NCBI GenBank assembly: GCA_024234735.1
Contig: JACKNV010000001.1
Span: 310,001 to 374,000, forward strand
DNA length: 64,000 nt
Source of the DNA: Pseudomonadales bacterium
Lineage (GTDB): Bacteria > Pseudomonadota > Gammaproteobacteria > Pseudomonadales > Halieaceae
Direction: 5' to 3'
Within the stretch, counting starts at the first letter, position 1, and each line of letters starts with the position of its first letter. The notes beneath the pieces were generated by a model. The model was not told the DNA's origin. It did not search any database and was given only the letters and a program-made list of their open reading frames with translations. Both the position numbers and the translations under genes were made by a program. Below are positions 18,107-26,848 of the stretch, one piece after another.

Positions 18107-19225
18107 ATGCGGGTTTCTTCTAACAAAAAGATATTACATCTTATAAATGGTGAGTTCTATTCAGGTGCTGAGCGGGTCCAGGATTTGCTGGCCCAGAGCC
18201 TTCCTCTCTATGGTTACGATGTTTGGCTTGCCTGTGTAAAACCCGTCAAATTCAGAGAGTGCTGCAAATGCGATTTATCAAGAGTTCTTGATTTTCCAAT
18301 GAAGAGGCAACTTGATATTGGAGTGGCGTTACGACTTTCTCGCTATGTCCAGGATAATCAAGTCTCAATTATTCATTCCCATACGCCACGAACCGCTTTG
18401 CTCGGAATTATAGCGAGTCGATTGTCCGGCGTTCCTCTGGTGCATCACCTGCATAGTCCTACCACGCGTTGCACGACACAATCTTTTCGAAACAGAATCA
18501 ATTCTTCCGTAGAGAAATTCGCAGCGCGAAATGCAGCGAGAGTAATTCCTGTTTCACGCAGTCTGGTGGAGTATGCCGAACAAATCGGTTTGCCAGCCGG
18601 TAAGATCAGTGTTGTTTGCAATGGGGTTTCTTCTCCTGAAACACTACCTGAACGAAATGAACCAGGCGATATTTGGGTTATCGGGGTAGCTGCACTGTTT
18701 CGTGAACGAAAGGGTCTTGAGATCCTGCTTAAAGCAGTCGCTCGCCTTTTAAATGCCGGGGTGGCGGTGAGGCTCAGAGCCGTTGGTGAATTTGAGTCAC
18801 AAGAGTATCAGCGCCGCATAGAGAAGTTGGTTGAACAGTTAGGCATTTCCAAGTATATAGACTGGGTTGGTTTCGTTGAAGACGTCGATGCCGAATTCCA
18901 ACAAATGGATATCTTTGTTCTGCCAAGTCTGTTTGGAGAGGGGTTGCCAATGGTCGTTCTGGAGGCAATGGCCAATGGCGTACCGGTTATCAGTACCAGG
19001 GTAGAGGGTGTGCCCGAAGTCATTACCGATACAACCATTGGCACCCTGGTCGAGCCCGAAAATGAAGTGGAACTGGCGGGGGCAATACAATCGTTGATCA
19101 GTTCGCCCGATTTGTGGAAATTGCAGCGAGAAAACGCATATAAGCAACAGGTAGATAATTTTTCTACCCGTTCAATGGCAGAAGGAGTTGCCAGAGTGTA
19201 TACAGATGTGCTGACCTCGGGATGA
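18107..19225 (+). CDS. GT4 (group 1) glycosyltransferase
   Basis: A 372-residue GT-B transferase. The N-terminal half begins KKILHLINGEFYSGAERVQDLLAQ, an acceptor-binding Rossmann domain, with IIHSHTPRTALLGIIA. The C-terminal half has IWVIGVAALFRERKGLEILLKAV, then DIFVLPSLFGEGLPMVVLEAMANGVPVI split over the donor-site motifs (GEGLPMVVLE is the E-x7-E element). It lacks a clear Shine-Dalgarno sequence before ATG 18107. It overlaps the WecG-like gene by four bases (ATGA), so the two form a unit that probably acts on the same lipid-linked intermediate. Confidence 0.88.
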   Translation: MRVSSNKKILHLINGEFYSGAERVQDLLAQSLPLYGYDVWLACVKPVKFRECCKCDLSRVLDFPMKRQLDIGVALRLSRYVQDNQVSIIHSHTPRTALLGIIASRLSGVPLVHHLHSPTTRCTTQSFRNRINSSVEKFAARNAARVIPVSRSLVEYAEQIGLPAGKISVVCNGVSSPETLPERNEPGDIWVIGVAALFRERKGLEILLKAVARLLNAGVAVRLRAVGEFESQEYQRRIEKLVEQLGISKYIDWVGFVEDVDAEFQQMDIFVLPSLFGEGLPMVVLEAMANGVPVISTRVEGVPEVITDTTIGTLVEPENEVELAGAIQSLISSPDLWKLQRENAYKQQVDNFSTRSMAEGVARVYTDVLTSG

Positions 19226-19986
19226 CAAGTAGAATCAAGGCATTCTCGGTAGAGTTTGACCCGCTGACGATGAGCCAAGCGGTCGATAAATGCTTGGCAC
19301 TTGCAAGCAGAAGAGGCAGTAGCATGCAGTATGTTGTGACACCAAATGTAGATCATATTTTGTGTCTTCAAGGAAACGAAAGTTTTCAGTGTGCCTACGC
19401 AAATGCCGCTTTGGTACTTACCGATGGCAAACCGGTTCGTCTTGCGTTGTTGATGCTTGGTTATACAATTGAGGAAACAGTGCCTGGCAGTGACCTGGTT
19501 CCAGCAATTTTTTCAAAGGTATCTGATAAACAATCGTCTCTGAGCGTGTTTCTTCTTGGCGCCGCTCCCGGGGTTGCCGAGCGTGCAGCTACGGCCATAC
19601 ATCAGAGATGGAAGGGAGTTGACGTGGTTGGCACATACAGCCCTCCACTTGGGTTTGAGTTTGAGTCATCTGAAAATCATAAGATCGTTGAGATGGTAAA
19701 TAGTGCAAACCCGGACGTGTTAGTCGTCGGTTTGGGTGCTCCCAAGCAAGAGCTCTGGGTTTATAACCATGCGAATGAGCTTCATGCCGGAGTCGGTTTG
19801 TGCGTGGGTGCTACGATAGATTTTCTGGCAGGTGAGCGAATGCGGGCGCCGGTATGGATGCGTAGTGTAGGCCTGGAGTGGTTACACAGGATGCTGTCCC
19901 AACCAAAACGGCTAGTGCCACGGTACGTTAAAGGTGCAATATTTTTTCCTATAATAGTGCTTCGACAACTAGTGTCTATGCGTTGA
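19222..19986 (+). CDS. WecG/TagA/CpsF family glycosyltransferase
   Basis: A 254-residue GT26 enzyme. Family marks are visible in order: VVTPNVDHI (Thr-Asn-x-Asp), ALVLTDGKPVRLA with the catalytic-base Asp, SVFLLGAAPGVAERAA, VLVVGLGAPKQELW, and GATIDFLAGERMRAPVWM followed by GLEWLHRM. Members transfer ManNAc, ManNAcA or glucose to undecaprenyl-linked sugars, usually as an early elongation step. The C-terminal basic and hydrophobic tail (RYVKGAIFFPII) fits membrane association. The start overlaps the GT4 stop by four bases. A strong hairpin lies just after the stop codon. Confidence 0.9.
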   Translation: MTSRIKAFSVEFDPLTMSQAVDKCLALASRRGSSMQYVVTPNVDHILCLQGNESFQCAYANAALVLTDGKPVRLALLMLGYTIEETVPGSDLVPAIFSKVSDKQSSLSVFLLGAAPGVAERAATAIHQRWKGVDVVGTYSPPLGFEFESSENHKIVEMVNSANPDVLVVGLGAPKQELWVYNHANELHAGVGLCVGATIDFLAGERMRAPVWMRSVGLEWLHRMLSQPKRLVPRYVKGAIFFPIIVLRQLVSMR

Positions 19987-20032
19987 TTCGCCTGGCAGAA
20001 AGTAGACTACTCCTGTACCGGGCGAAAGTTTT
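19987..20032 (+). terminator. Probable terminator after the wecG-like gene
   Basis: TTCGCCTGG at 19987-19995 pairs with CCGGGCGAA at 20018-20026 (8 of 9), and the loop has inner pairs CAG/CTG and AGTA/TACT, giving one long imperfect hairpin. AGTTTTA follows on the plus strand. It lies directly between convergent genes and ends the plus-strand polysaccharide genes. Confidence 0.55.
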
Positions 20033-21020
20033 ACGTACATAACTCCTCTGATATAACCCAAAGTCGTTTAGCCATTTTTTTATCGTACATAATCGGGTTG
20101 GCGATAACCGGATTGCAATCGGCAAAGTACTGTCCACTTATCCCGGCAGGAATTGGGTGTGCTCCTACATAGCATTGGGTGGCAGCCCCCTGTGGTATTG
20201 ACTTGTTCATCTTGCCATCTGGAGCGGGCCTATCCAGATGGCGCCACAAATCTGTTTTAATGGTGCCGGGGTGTACTGCGTTCGCGGTGGCGCTGGTGCT
20301 TTTTAGGCGCCTCGCCAACTCCATTGCATGCAGTCCGTTGGCAAGCTTCGAGCGGCGATAGGCGTCCCAGGGCGAATAGGACTTCGAGCCATCCAGATTG
20401 TCGAAATCAATACCGTGCGGTGCTGCACCATGATGCGCGCAGCTGCTGAGTATCACAATCCTCCCATTTTTCGCCCTAGTCACGGTATCAGTTAACAGGT
20501 TGACCAGCATGAAATGCCCAAGGTGGTTTACCGCGAACTGCATTTCTACCCCATTAACGATCCTCAGTTCCTTTATCGCCATGACACCGGCATTGCACAC
20601 CAGTATGTCAATTGGCGTGTCGAACGATTTGACGATAGATGCACACTCACGAATGGAGTCAAATTCAGTTAATTCCAAACTGATTGGTGTGGTCTTTCCG
20701 CTAACGGTTTGACAGGCGTCGTTTGCTTTTTCTTGTGTTCTTGCAGTGCCGATGACATGCGCACCTCTTAGTGCCAGAACACGCATTGTTTCTAGTCCAA
20801 GCCCTGAACTGCAACCTGTTACCAATGCTGTTTTACCAGTAAGATCGAGTCCGGCGGTAACCTCTTCCGCCGTGGATGCTGCATTAAATGGGCCCAATGG
20901 TTGGTTGTTATCGGGTGTCTGGGGTTCTCCACAACGGCTTCCAGCCCATGCACGATGGCAGACCAGGCCAATCATTGCCGATTGCATGAGTCTTCTTCGA
21001 GTAATCGTAAATGCAGTCAT
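20031..21020 (-). CDS. SDR-family oxidoreductase with a twin-arginine signal
   Basis: A 329-residue protein whose first 27 residues form a Tat-like signal (TITRRRLMQSAMIGLVCHRAWA). The rest is a classical-type short-chain dehydrogenase close to retinol-dehydrogenase/WWOX-like SDRs: TALVTGCSSGLGLE (TGxxxGxG), DILVCNAGVMA, ILSSCAHHG and YRRSK (Tyr-x3-Lys). The catalytic set is complete. The region GPFNAASTAEEVTAGLDLTGK before the Rossmann fold is also typical of this subgroup. Export of a folded NAD(P) enzyme would explain the Tat signal. The substrate is unknown and no operon partner is adjacent. Confidence 0.75.
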   Translation of the reverse strand: MTAFTITRRRLMQSAMIGLVCHRAWAGSRCGEPQTPDNNQPLGPFNAASTAEEVTAGLDLTGKTALVTGCSSGLGLETMRVLALRGAHVIGTARTQEKANDACQTVSGKTTPISLELTEFDSIRECASIVKSFDTPIDILVCNAGVMAIKELRIVNGVEMQFAVNHLGHFMLVNLLTDTVTRAKNGRIVILSSCAHHGAAPHGIDFDNLDGSKSYSPWDAYRRSKLANGLHAMELARRLKSTSATANAVHPGTIKTDLWRHLDRPAPDGKMNKSIPQGAATQCYVGAHPIPAGISGQYFADCNPVIANPIMYDKKMAKRLWVISEELCT

Positions 21021-21427
21021 AACATATATATCCGCTTTCTTACTATCACTAGCTTCATTCTAAAGGGTGTCTGTAGTGTTTATGTTGCAATGACATTGTA
21101 TCTTGGACGATTACTGGAACAGTGATTAAAAACTTGATGTTGAAATTGCTGAAAGAGGTTTCTGGGTGTTCACCGGCGGGCTGGTAGGTTGCTGAATAAA
21201 ACATGATTTTTGATCTTCAGTTGTCATGTAGTTCGATATCTGATGCCGGTGGTGTGATAATTCGGAAGTTTTGAGAACCTGCCGGTTTAAAGGGGCCTAA
21301 CCAACATTACGACACAGACTTCTCTCAATACCAAAACCTTGACCAAAATATGCTCGTTGCTGTGTCGCACTAGCATTGTTGATCCCTTGAGCTTACCAAG
21401 CAGTCTGCCAGGAGCATTGCTTTGTGC
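21021..21427. other. Intergenic region between the SDR gene and glrR
   Basis: A 407-base A+T-rich stretch holding the upstream region of the minus-strand SDR gene and the end of the glrKR operon. I saw no open frame of note, no clear terminator with a T run and no convincing promoter. Confidence 0.35.
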
Positions 21428-22780
21428 TTACACTTTACTATTCTTAAATTTTTCCGGTTGAATCTTGTGACGTTTCAGAAGTTTATAAAAATCGGTTCGG
21501 TTACGTTGTGCCAGAAGTGCGGCGTCGGCCACTGATCCGCTGGTTAACCGTAGGACTTTCACCAGGTAGTCGTGTTCAAACTGTAGCCTGGCCTGGCTCA
21601 AGGAAGGCAGGTAACGGTCTTCTACGGTCAGGGCATCGCGTACCAGAGATTCTGGTATAACTGGCGTGGTGGCCAGGGCGGCTGTGCGTTGCACCACATT
21701 CTGCAGTTGACGGACGTTGCCAGGCCAGGGCGCATGAATCATCACATCCAGGGCAGCGGGGGCGAAGCTCGATACCTTGCCCATTTTGTAGGCCTCGGTC
21801 GAGTGCAGGAAGTGGTTGACTAGTAGCGGTATGTCTTCCTGCCGTTCGGCCAGTGAGGGGAGGTGGAAATTGATCACATTGAGGCGATAGAACAAATCTT
21901 CGCGGAACAGTCCTTCTCGCATATCCTGCTCAAGGTCGCGGTTTGTTGCAGAAATAATCCTCACATCCACCGTTTCGCTTTTGGTACTGCCGACAGGGCG
22001 TATGCGACGCTCCTGTAGGGCGCGTAACAGTTTTACCTGCACTGGCATTGGCATGTCCCCGATTTCATCGAGAAACAAGGTGCCTTCATGTGCCGCCCGA
22101 AATAGACCCTGGTGTTCGCTGACGGCGCCGGTAAAAGCGCCCTTCACATGCCCAAACAATTCCGATTCGAGTAATTGTTCGGGTAAAGCTCCGCAATTGA
22201 CCGCAACGATGGGGCCGTGGCGGTCCTTATCGGCCTCGTGTACAGCCCTCGCAAGCAATTCCTTGCCGCTACCACTGGGGCCGGTTACAAGAATACTGAC
22301 ATCAGAACTGGCAACTTGTCGTACCTGGTTGAGAATGCGCTCCATGTTGGGGCTGCGGGTAACCACGTGTTCACGCCAGCCTTCGAAAACCTCTGCCTGG
22401 GATGCTCCGGATTGCTTCAGGGCGGACCGTATGCTCTCCATTAGAGCCGCTTTGTCTATCGGCTTGGTCAGAAACTCGAAAACGCCCATCTGGGTCGCGG
22501 ACACGGCTTCGGGAATTGTCCCCTGGGCGGACATTATGATCACCTGCAGCCCGGGGTAGAAGTGGCGTATCTGGGTGAACAGTTCGAGTCCGTCGGCTCC
22601 CTCCATGCGCAAATCGGTGATCACGAGGTCGACCTGATGATTGCGAAGCAGCTGCAGCGCTTCTTCAGCGGAAGAAGCGGTAATGACGACAAAACCTTCC
22701 GCCTCCAGGCGTATTTCCAGCAATTTCAACAAGTTGGCGTCGTCGTCTACTAGAAGAAGGTGATCCTGCATCCCCGTCAC
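21428..22780 (-). CDS. glrR: Sigma-54-dependent response regulator GlrR/QseF
   Basis: A 450-residue NtrC-type activator. The receiver domain (1-120) has acidic residues D12-D14 and the phosphoacceptor D56 in VITDLRMEG. The AAA+ domain shows the Walker A GPSGSGKE, the sigma-54 contact loop GAFTGA in GHVKGAFTGAVSE, and LFLDEIGDMP. A Fis-type helix-turn-helix ends the protein (SGSVADAALLAQRNRTDFYKLLKRH). Phosphorylated by GlrK, it should activate RpoN promoters, as GlrR does for glmY and QseF does in enterobacteria. The start overlaps the qseG-like stop by four bases (ATGA), giving a kinase-lipoprotein-regulator operon. I found no sigma-54 -24/-12 site in the window. Confidence 0.92.
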   Translation of the reverse strand: MTGMQDHLLLVDDDANLLKLLEIRLEAEGFVVITASSAEEALQLLRNHQVDLVITDLRMEGADGLELFTQIRHFYPGLQVIIMSAQGTIPEAVSATQMGVFEFLTKPIDKAALMESIRSALKQSGASQAEVFEGWREHVVTRSPNMERILNQVRQVASSDVSILVTGPSGSGKELLARAVHEADKDRHGPIVAVNCGALPEQLLESELFGHVKGAFTGAVSEHQGLFRAAHEGTLFLDEIGDMPMPVQVKLLRALQERRIRPVGSTKSETVDVRIISATNRDLEQDMREGLFREDLFYRLNVINFHLPSLAERQEDIPLLVNHFLHSTEAYKMGKVSSFAPAALDVMIHAPWPGNVRQLQNVVQRTAALATTPVIPESLVRDALTVEDRYLPSLSQARLQFEHDYLVKVLRLTSGSVADAALLAQRNRTDFYKLLKRHKIQPEKFKNSKV

Positions 22781-23325
22781 TCTCCGTTGCGTATGCTGAT
22801 AGTGGATTCCAGTTCCGTAATGGCTTGGATTTTCTGCTCCAGCAGGCGGTTTTTTTCCTGCAGATCGGCCAGCTGCTGCTGTAGCTCCTCGTTTTGCTTG
22901 CGCAATTCATCCTGGCCATAGGAAGCGTTTATCCGGCTCTGGTTGTACCTTTCCAGTATGCCTGCGAGCTGTTTTTGTTTGGTTGTAAGGGTGTTGTCGG
23001 CCTGCAGATCGCGGAAGGTATCCCGGGCAATTACCCAGCCGTCATAGTTTTCGGACTGCTGGTTGAGAAGGCCGTAGTAGAATAACTGGTTTGCATTGCC
23101 GGGTTGTGCCATGCCCTCGAGAACAGTACTCAGTTGCGTGGCATTCATGGTAGATACGGTTTCCTGCCATTGCAGCCATTTGAGCACCGGCGCCGGTTTG
23201 GCGGCCTTGGCAGGCACCTCCCTGTGCACCTCCACGACCTCTACTGGCGCCGGGGTAGTACAGGCGCCAAGGAGCGCCACAATGACGACTGACGGCAGTA
23301 TTTTGCTGGTCAATGGACTGGACAT
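22777..23325 (-). CDS. qseG: QseG/YfhG-like lipoprotein
   Basis: ATG 23325, one base past the kinase stop codon, starts a lipoprotein signal ending in VVIVALLGAC; the frame extends to 23427 but only by reading inside the kinase gene. The mature part (about 160 residues) has a helical middle (QLFYYGLLNQQSENYDGWVIARDTF) and a C-terminal coiled coil (DELRKQNEELQQQLADLQ). QseG is the lipoprotein that in enterobacteria signals envelope stress to the QseE kinase. Its place between kinase and regulator genes matches that role; similarity in sequence is modest. Confidence 0.78.
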   Translation of the reverse strand: MSSPLTSKILPSVVIVALLGACTTPAPVEVVEVHREVPAKAAKPAPVLKWLQWQETVSTMNATQLSTVLEGMAQPGNANQLFYYGLLNQQSENYDGWVIARDTFRDLQADNTLTTKQKQLAGILERYNQSRINASYGQDELRKQNEELQQQLADLQEKNRLLEQKIQAITELESTISIRNGE

Positions 23326-23326
23326 T

Positions 23327-24763
23327 TCAATGAGCTGGACATTGCAGGCGAAAACAGACAGGAAAAAAACGATGCGGCACCAGGCTGAGGGTGCCGCCCT
23401 GCAGCTCGATACACTCCCTGGCGACACTCAGCCCTACTCCTGATCCCTTTATAGGCCCTGTTCTCTTAGCTGTGCTCTGGAAAAAGGGTTCAAACACGCG
23501 CTCGGCATCCTTGGGGGGAATAGGGTCTCCGGAATTGGCGATATCTATAATGAGCATAGCAGCTTGCCTACGCCACACAACCTGTATGCCCCCCCCCTCC
23601 GGGGTGTAATTGACGGCATTGGACATCAGGTTATCGAGGGTTGTCTTGAGCTTGTGTCGATCGGCAACCCAGTGAGTGAGTTTACTGCTCACCTCCAGTT
23701 TGAGGTTCTTCTGGTCGATGGTGAGCAGGTAACTGTTCAGGATTTCCTTCCACAACTCGCCCAGATGGATGTTTTCAATGACCAGCTCCTGTTGCGGTAA
23801 CTGGTTGTATTCAACCAGGTTTTCGATCAGTCGCTGCAATTCTATGGCGTTTTGCCGGACGATGTCGATGACCTCCTGCTGCTGTTGTGACAGGTGGCCC
23901 GTAACCTTCTCAGCAAGCAGGTCCGTACCCTCCCGCAGGCTTGCCAGGGGCGTTTTGAGTTCATGGGATATATGACGCTGAAACTGTTCTTTCTGTTTGT
24001 CTGCCTCGTGTAGCCTTTTCCGTAACCAGTCCAGCTTGCGGCCCACTGCGGCCACTTCTTCGGGGCCGGATATGCGCACCGTGTGTCCCAGGCCCGTGGT
24101 TCCCAGTTTGTCGATCTCCTTGGTGAGTTCCTGTACGGGCCTGTTGATCCAATAGCTGAAAAACAGCAGCAGGGCGAGCGTGGTAAGGGCCAGAAAGGAC
24201 AGCTGAAGCAGCATGGAGTCGATAACGACCTCGGCCCGGGCGGCATTGTCATCCAGTAACCGGTCAACCCATAGCTTAAGCCTTTCAAGTAATGTCGAGC
24301 GCTGATTGCTAATAATGCTGAATGACCGGTCGAGGTACTCCTTGTAAAGGGAGTTATCATTGATTTCCGTATCGGGTACCGGCGGTGGCACTTCTGCCAG
24401 ATTCAGTGCTTTCAGGGAGTTCGCAAGTTCCCGGGCCCTGGCACTCTGTTCCGGGACGCGTAGTCCCAGTTCCGCCAGCTGTACCAACAGTCTTGAGCGC
24501 TCCTGTTCCGCCAACTCTCTCAGTTCTTTGTCAAACAGCGCGAGGTATTGCCGGGTGTGGCGCTCCATCTCCCGTAGTTCCCCCTCGATTTTCTGGCCGA
24601 GCCGGGTGACCTCGATAACCTGGCGGGTTATCGCTCTTTCATGGCTGGCCAGGGACTCCAGGGTCTGCAGGGTGAACACGATCGCCAGACAAAGGGGGGC
24701 AACGGCAGTGAAGAAGCCGATCAGTACCAATTGCAAAACAGACCGGGGTCGCCAGAGGGACAT
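23327..24763 (-). CDS. glrK: Sensor histidine kinase GlrK/QseE
   Basis: A 478-residue kinase from ATG 24763 (the frame extends to 24826, but the membrane-anchor N-terminus MSLWRPRSVLQLVLIGFFTAV starts here). Two membrane segments (about 9-32 and 184-204) flank a helical periplasmic domain rich in LGLRVPEQ-type coils. A HAMP linker follows (NRPVQELTKEIDKLG), then HisKA with SHELKTP and the phosphorylated H267, and an HATPase domain with N, G1 and G2 boxes (DNLMSNAVNYT, DIANSGDPI, GSGVGLSV). Partner regulator GlrR is encoded downstream in the same operon. The expected signal is envelope stress, by analogy to QseE. Confidence 0.9.
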   Translation of the reverse strand: MSLWRPRSVLQLVLIGFFTAVAPLCLAIVFTLQTLESLASHERAITRQVIEVTRLGQKIEGELREMERHTRQYLALFDKELRELAEQERSRLLVQLAELGLRVPEQSARARELANSLKALNLAEVPPPVPDTEINDNSLYKEYLDRSFSIISNQRSTLLERLKLWVDRLLDDNAARAEVVIDSMLLQLSFLALTTLALLLFFSYWINRPVQELTKEIDKLGTTGLGHTVRISGPEEVAAVGRKLDWLRKRLHEADKQKEQFQRHISHELKTPLASLREGTDLLAEKVTGHLSQQQQEVIDIVRQNAIELQRLIENLVEYNQLPQQELVIENIHLGELWKEILNSYLLTIDQKNLKLEVSSKLTHWVADRHKLKTTLDNLMSNAVNYTPEGGGIQVVWRRQAAMLIIDIANSGDPIPPKDAERVFEPFFQSTAKRTGPIKGSGVGLSVARECIELQGGTLSLVPHRFFPVCFRLQCPAH

Positions 24764-24886
24764 GTTTTGGGGCGGCGTTAGCGCAGGATTGAAACGCGCA
24801 ATTGTAGCGCTCCCGGCTGAAATCACAAGCCGAGGCGACCGGTGATGGTGGTGCGGCAGGTTGTCGGCTGCCGTGGGGAGAGTCTG

Positions 24887-26497
24887 CTAGGCAGAGAGTT
24901 CCGTAAGTTGTTCGTCCTTGCGACGCTTGATCTCCTGCTCCTGAGACTGCAGGCGCTCCAGTTCTCTTGCCGCCTTGTTCCGGGCAGCGTCCATTTTTTC
25001 CTGCAGTGCCTTGAGCGTTTCCCGGGCCCGTTGATCGGCACCCCTGGCCCTGGCGTCCAGTTCAGCCAGTTCCTCAGCGGTGCGCTCTTCAGTTTCACGC
25101 TGGGCGGCGTCGATGCGGGCGATGCCTGCTTCCGCGGTTGCTATCGCATTCTCACGACGTTGCTTTATCTCCCGAGCTTCCAGGTCCGCGGCAGCAGTAG
25201 CCGCCTCGCGCTGGGCGGCAATGTTTTCCCGCTCCTGTTCTGAACGGGTGCGGGCCTCGACAATCAATTTTTCCGACGCCGCCACATCGGCCTCTGCCCG
25301 GGACCTGATCTGGGCAATTTGCGCCTCGAGATGTGCTATTTCTTCTCCCGCCTTTCGCAGGGTTTCCCGGGAGATACTTTCCAGCCTCGTGATCGTTCGA
25401 CAGGTGTCTGCGTTGTTCTGCTCTTCCAGTTCCTTGAGTTGTTCAAGCTTCCTGCGGGCATTGATTGCGCTCTGTTGCGCGAGCTCTTCGAGCCTGGCCA
25501 GGTCGAGGTCGCGGTTTCTGCGGGCATCTTCCTGCTTTTTGCGCAGGTGGCTCACCTGTTCGCGAGCCTTTTCGGCGGTGTCCAGCGCGGCTTCCTTCAG
25601 TTGGGCGATCTCTTTTTCCGCCGTATTGCCGACCTCGTCAGATTCCTGCTCTAGTTGAGCCAGGGCATTGTCCAGTGCCGACTTTGCAGCCAGTCCCAAT
25701 GCGCGCAGGCGAGACAGTTCCCGACGGGTGCTTTCCTCCAACTGGCTGCTCCTGGCAGCGCGCAGTGCCTGTTCCTCCTTGTGCTTGCGAAGTGCGGCAG
25801 CGAGTGCCTTTTCTTCCTCCTGTCGCAGTTCCTCCTCGCGCTCCCGAGCCAGGCGTTGTTCCAGTTCACGCAGGCGCTCTTGCTTGGCGATGCGCCGGGT
25901 TTCTTCCGCTTGCGTGGCAGCGGCCTTGGCTGCCTCCTCTTCCTGCTGTCTGGCCTGTGCCTGACGCTGCGCCTCCTCGCGTTCCGCCTGCAGTAGTTTC
26001 GCTTTGCGCTTGGCGGCCTCCTGGTCGACACGTTTCAGGATTGCAGCTTCCAGGTCCTCGCTATGAGGTTCGGCCACCGCAAGGGGTTTGCGCTGTATGC
26101 GTGCGGCACTGACGGGCCAGGTCTTATCCGTTTGTCCCGGCTGTTCAGCATGGGCTTCCCCCGCCTGCCGACCGTCATGTTCTTCGAAAGCAACGACAAT
26201 ATGGGGTTGAATGCCATTTATCTGTGCAGCATGTTTTTCGCCATTGGTGTGTTCGCGCATGCTGGCGGCAGAGGGTACCAGTTCCGCCACGGCTCCCAGT
26301 TTGTTCATTTTCATGAAGTATTCAGCGGCCGTCTTGCGATCTAGATTGCTGCGCAGGATAACTGCCTGACCAGAGAATATCTCCTCCAGCATGCCGGGAT
26401 CCTTTATCTGGAACAGCTCGGCAAAACCGGCCTTGACCTGCTCAGGTTCACGCCGGGGAAGAAGCTGTCCCTTGAAGGTGACATCGAACCTTTTCAC
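24887..26497 (-). CDS. Long coiled-coil protein with N-terminal alpha/beta module
   Basis: A 536-residue protein from GTG 26497 (GGGGA eight bases upstream). Residues 1-75 form a small module (KRFDVTFKGQLLPRREPEQVKAGFAELF, then GQAVILRSNLDRKTAAEYFMKM, ending in AVAELV) seen in many gammaproteobacterial proteins fused to varied partners. From about residue 150 almost everything is Ala/Glu/Arg/Gln-rich coiled coil, with no membrane segment and no signal peptide. Function is unknown; a cytoplasmic structural or scaffold role is an inference. It is encoded 123 bases upstream of glrK in the same direction and may be co-transcribed with it. Confidence 0.7.
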   Translation of the reverse strand: MKRFDVTFKGQLLPRREPEQVKAGFAELFQIKDPGMLEEIFSGQAVILRSNLDRKTAAEYFMKMNKLGAVAELVPSAASMREHTNGEKHAAQINGIQPHIVVAFEEHDGRQAGEAHAEQPGQTDKTWPVSAARIQRKPLAVAEPHSEDLEAAILKRVDQEAAKRKAKLLQAEREEAQRQAQARQQEEEAAKAAATQAEETRRIAKQERLRELEQRLAREREEELRQEEEKALAAALRKHKEEQALRAARSSQLEESTRRELSRLRALGLAAKSALDNALAQLEQESDEVGNTAEKEIAQLKEAALDTAEKAREQVSHLRKKQEDARRNRDLDLARLEELAQQSAINARRKLEQLKELEEQNNADTCRTITRLESISRETLRKAGEEIAHLEAQIAQIRSRAEADVAASEKLIVEARTRSEQERENIAAQREAATAAADLEAREIKQRRENAIATAEAGIARIDAAQRETEERTAEELAELDARARGADQRARETLKALQEKMDAARNKAARELERLQSQEQEIKRRKDEQLTELSA

Positions 26498-26848
26498 CCC
26501 AATCAGTCCCCTTGTCCCAATTGTCTGACTTCTCTATGTTTTCTGCAGAATCTAGCTCCAAAAAGGGTCTACACAAAACAAAAAGTGGCGAAATCTGGAG
26601 TTTTTTTGCTGGGTTTTATACATGCTGGGTTTAGCCATTTTAGTAACAGGCCCGGGGATAATGTCTCCTGTCGGTGTACTGGGCTACCGGAACGCTATGG
26701 GATTTGTCTAGCGTGTTCTCTCACGCCGGAATTACTCTACAGAATCTAAAAAGATTAATAAAATCATATAGATGAAGTTTATTGGGGCTGGGCGCGCCAG
26801 TGGGGCGGAGATCTTTAGGGGCTGCGATTATGCCTTTTCCGGAGGATG
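26498..26848. other. Intergenic region between AAA-OmpA and coiled-coil genes
   Basis: About 350 A+T-rich bases between two minus-strand genes. It should hold the promoter of the coiled-coil gene. No gene, strong hairpin or clear promoter was recognised. Confidence 0.35.

Noticed and set aside
1..24900. Sigma-54 promoters for the GlrR regulator
   Set aside because: I checked several TGGCA-like sites in the plus strand spacers, but none has GC at the right distance from GG.
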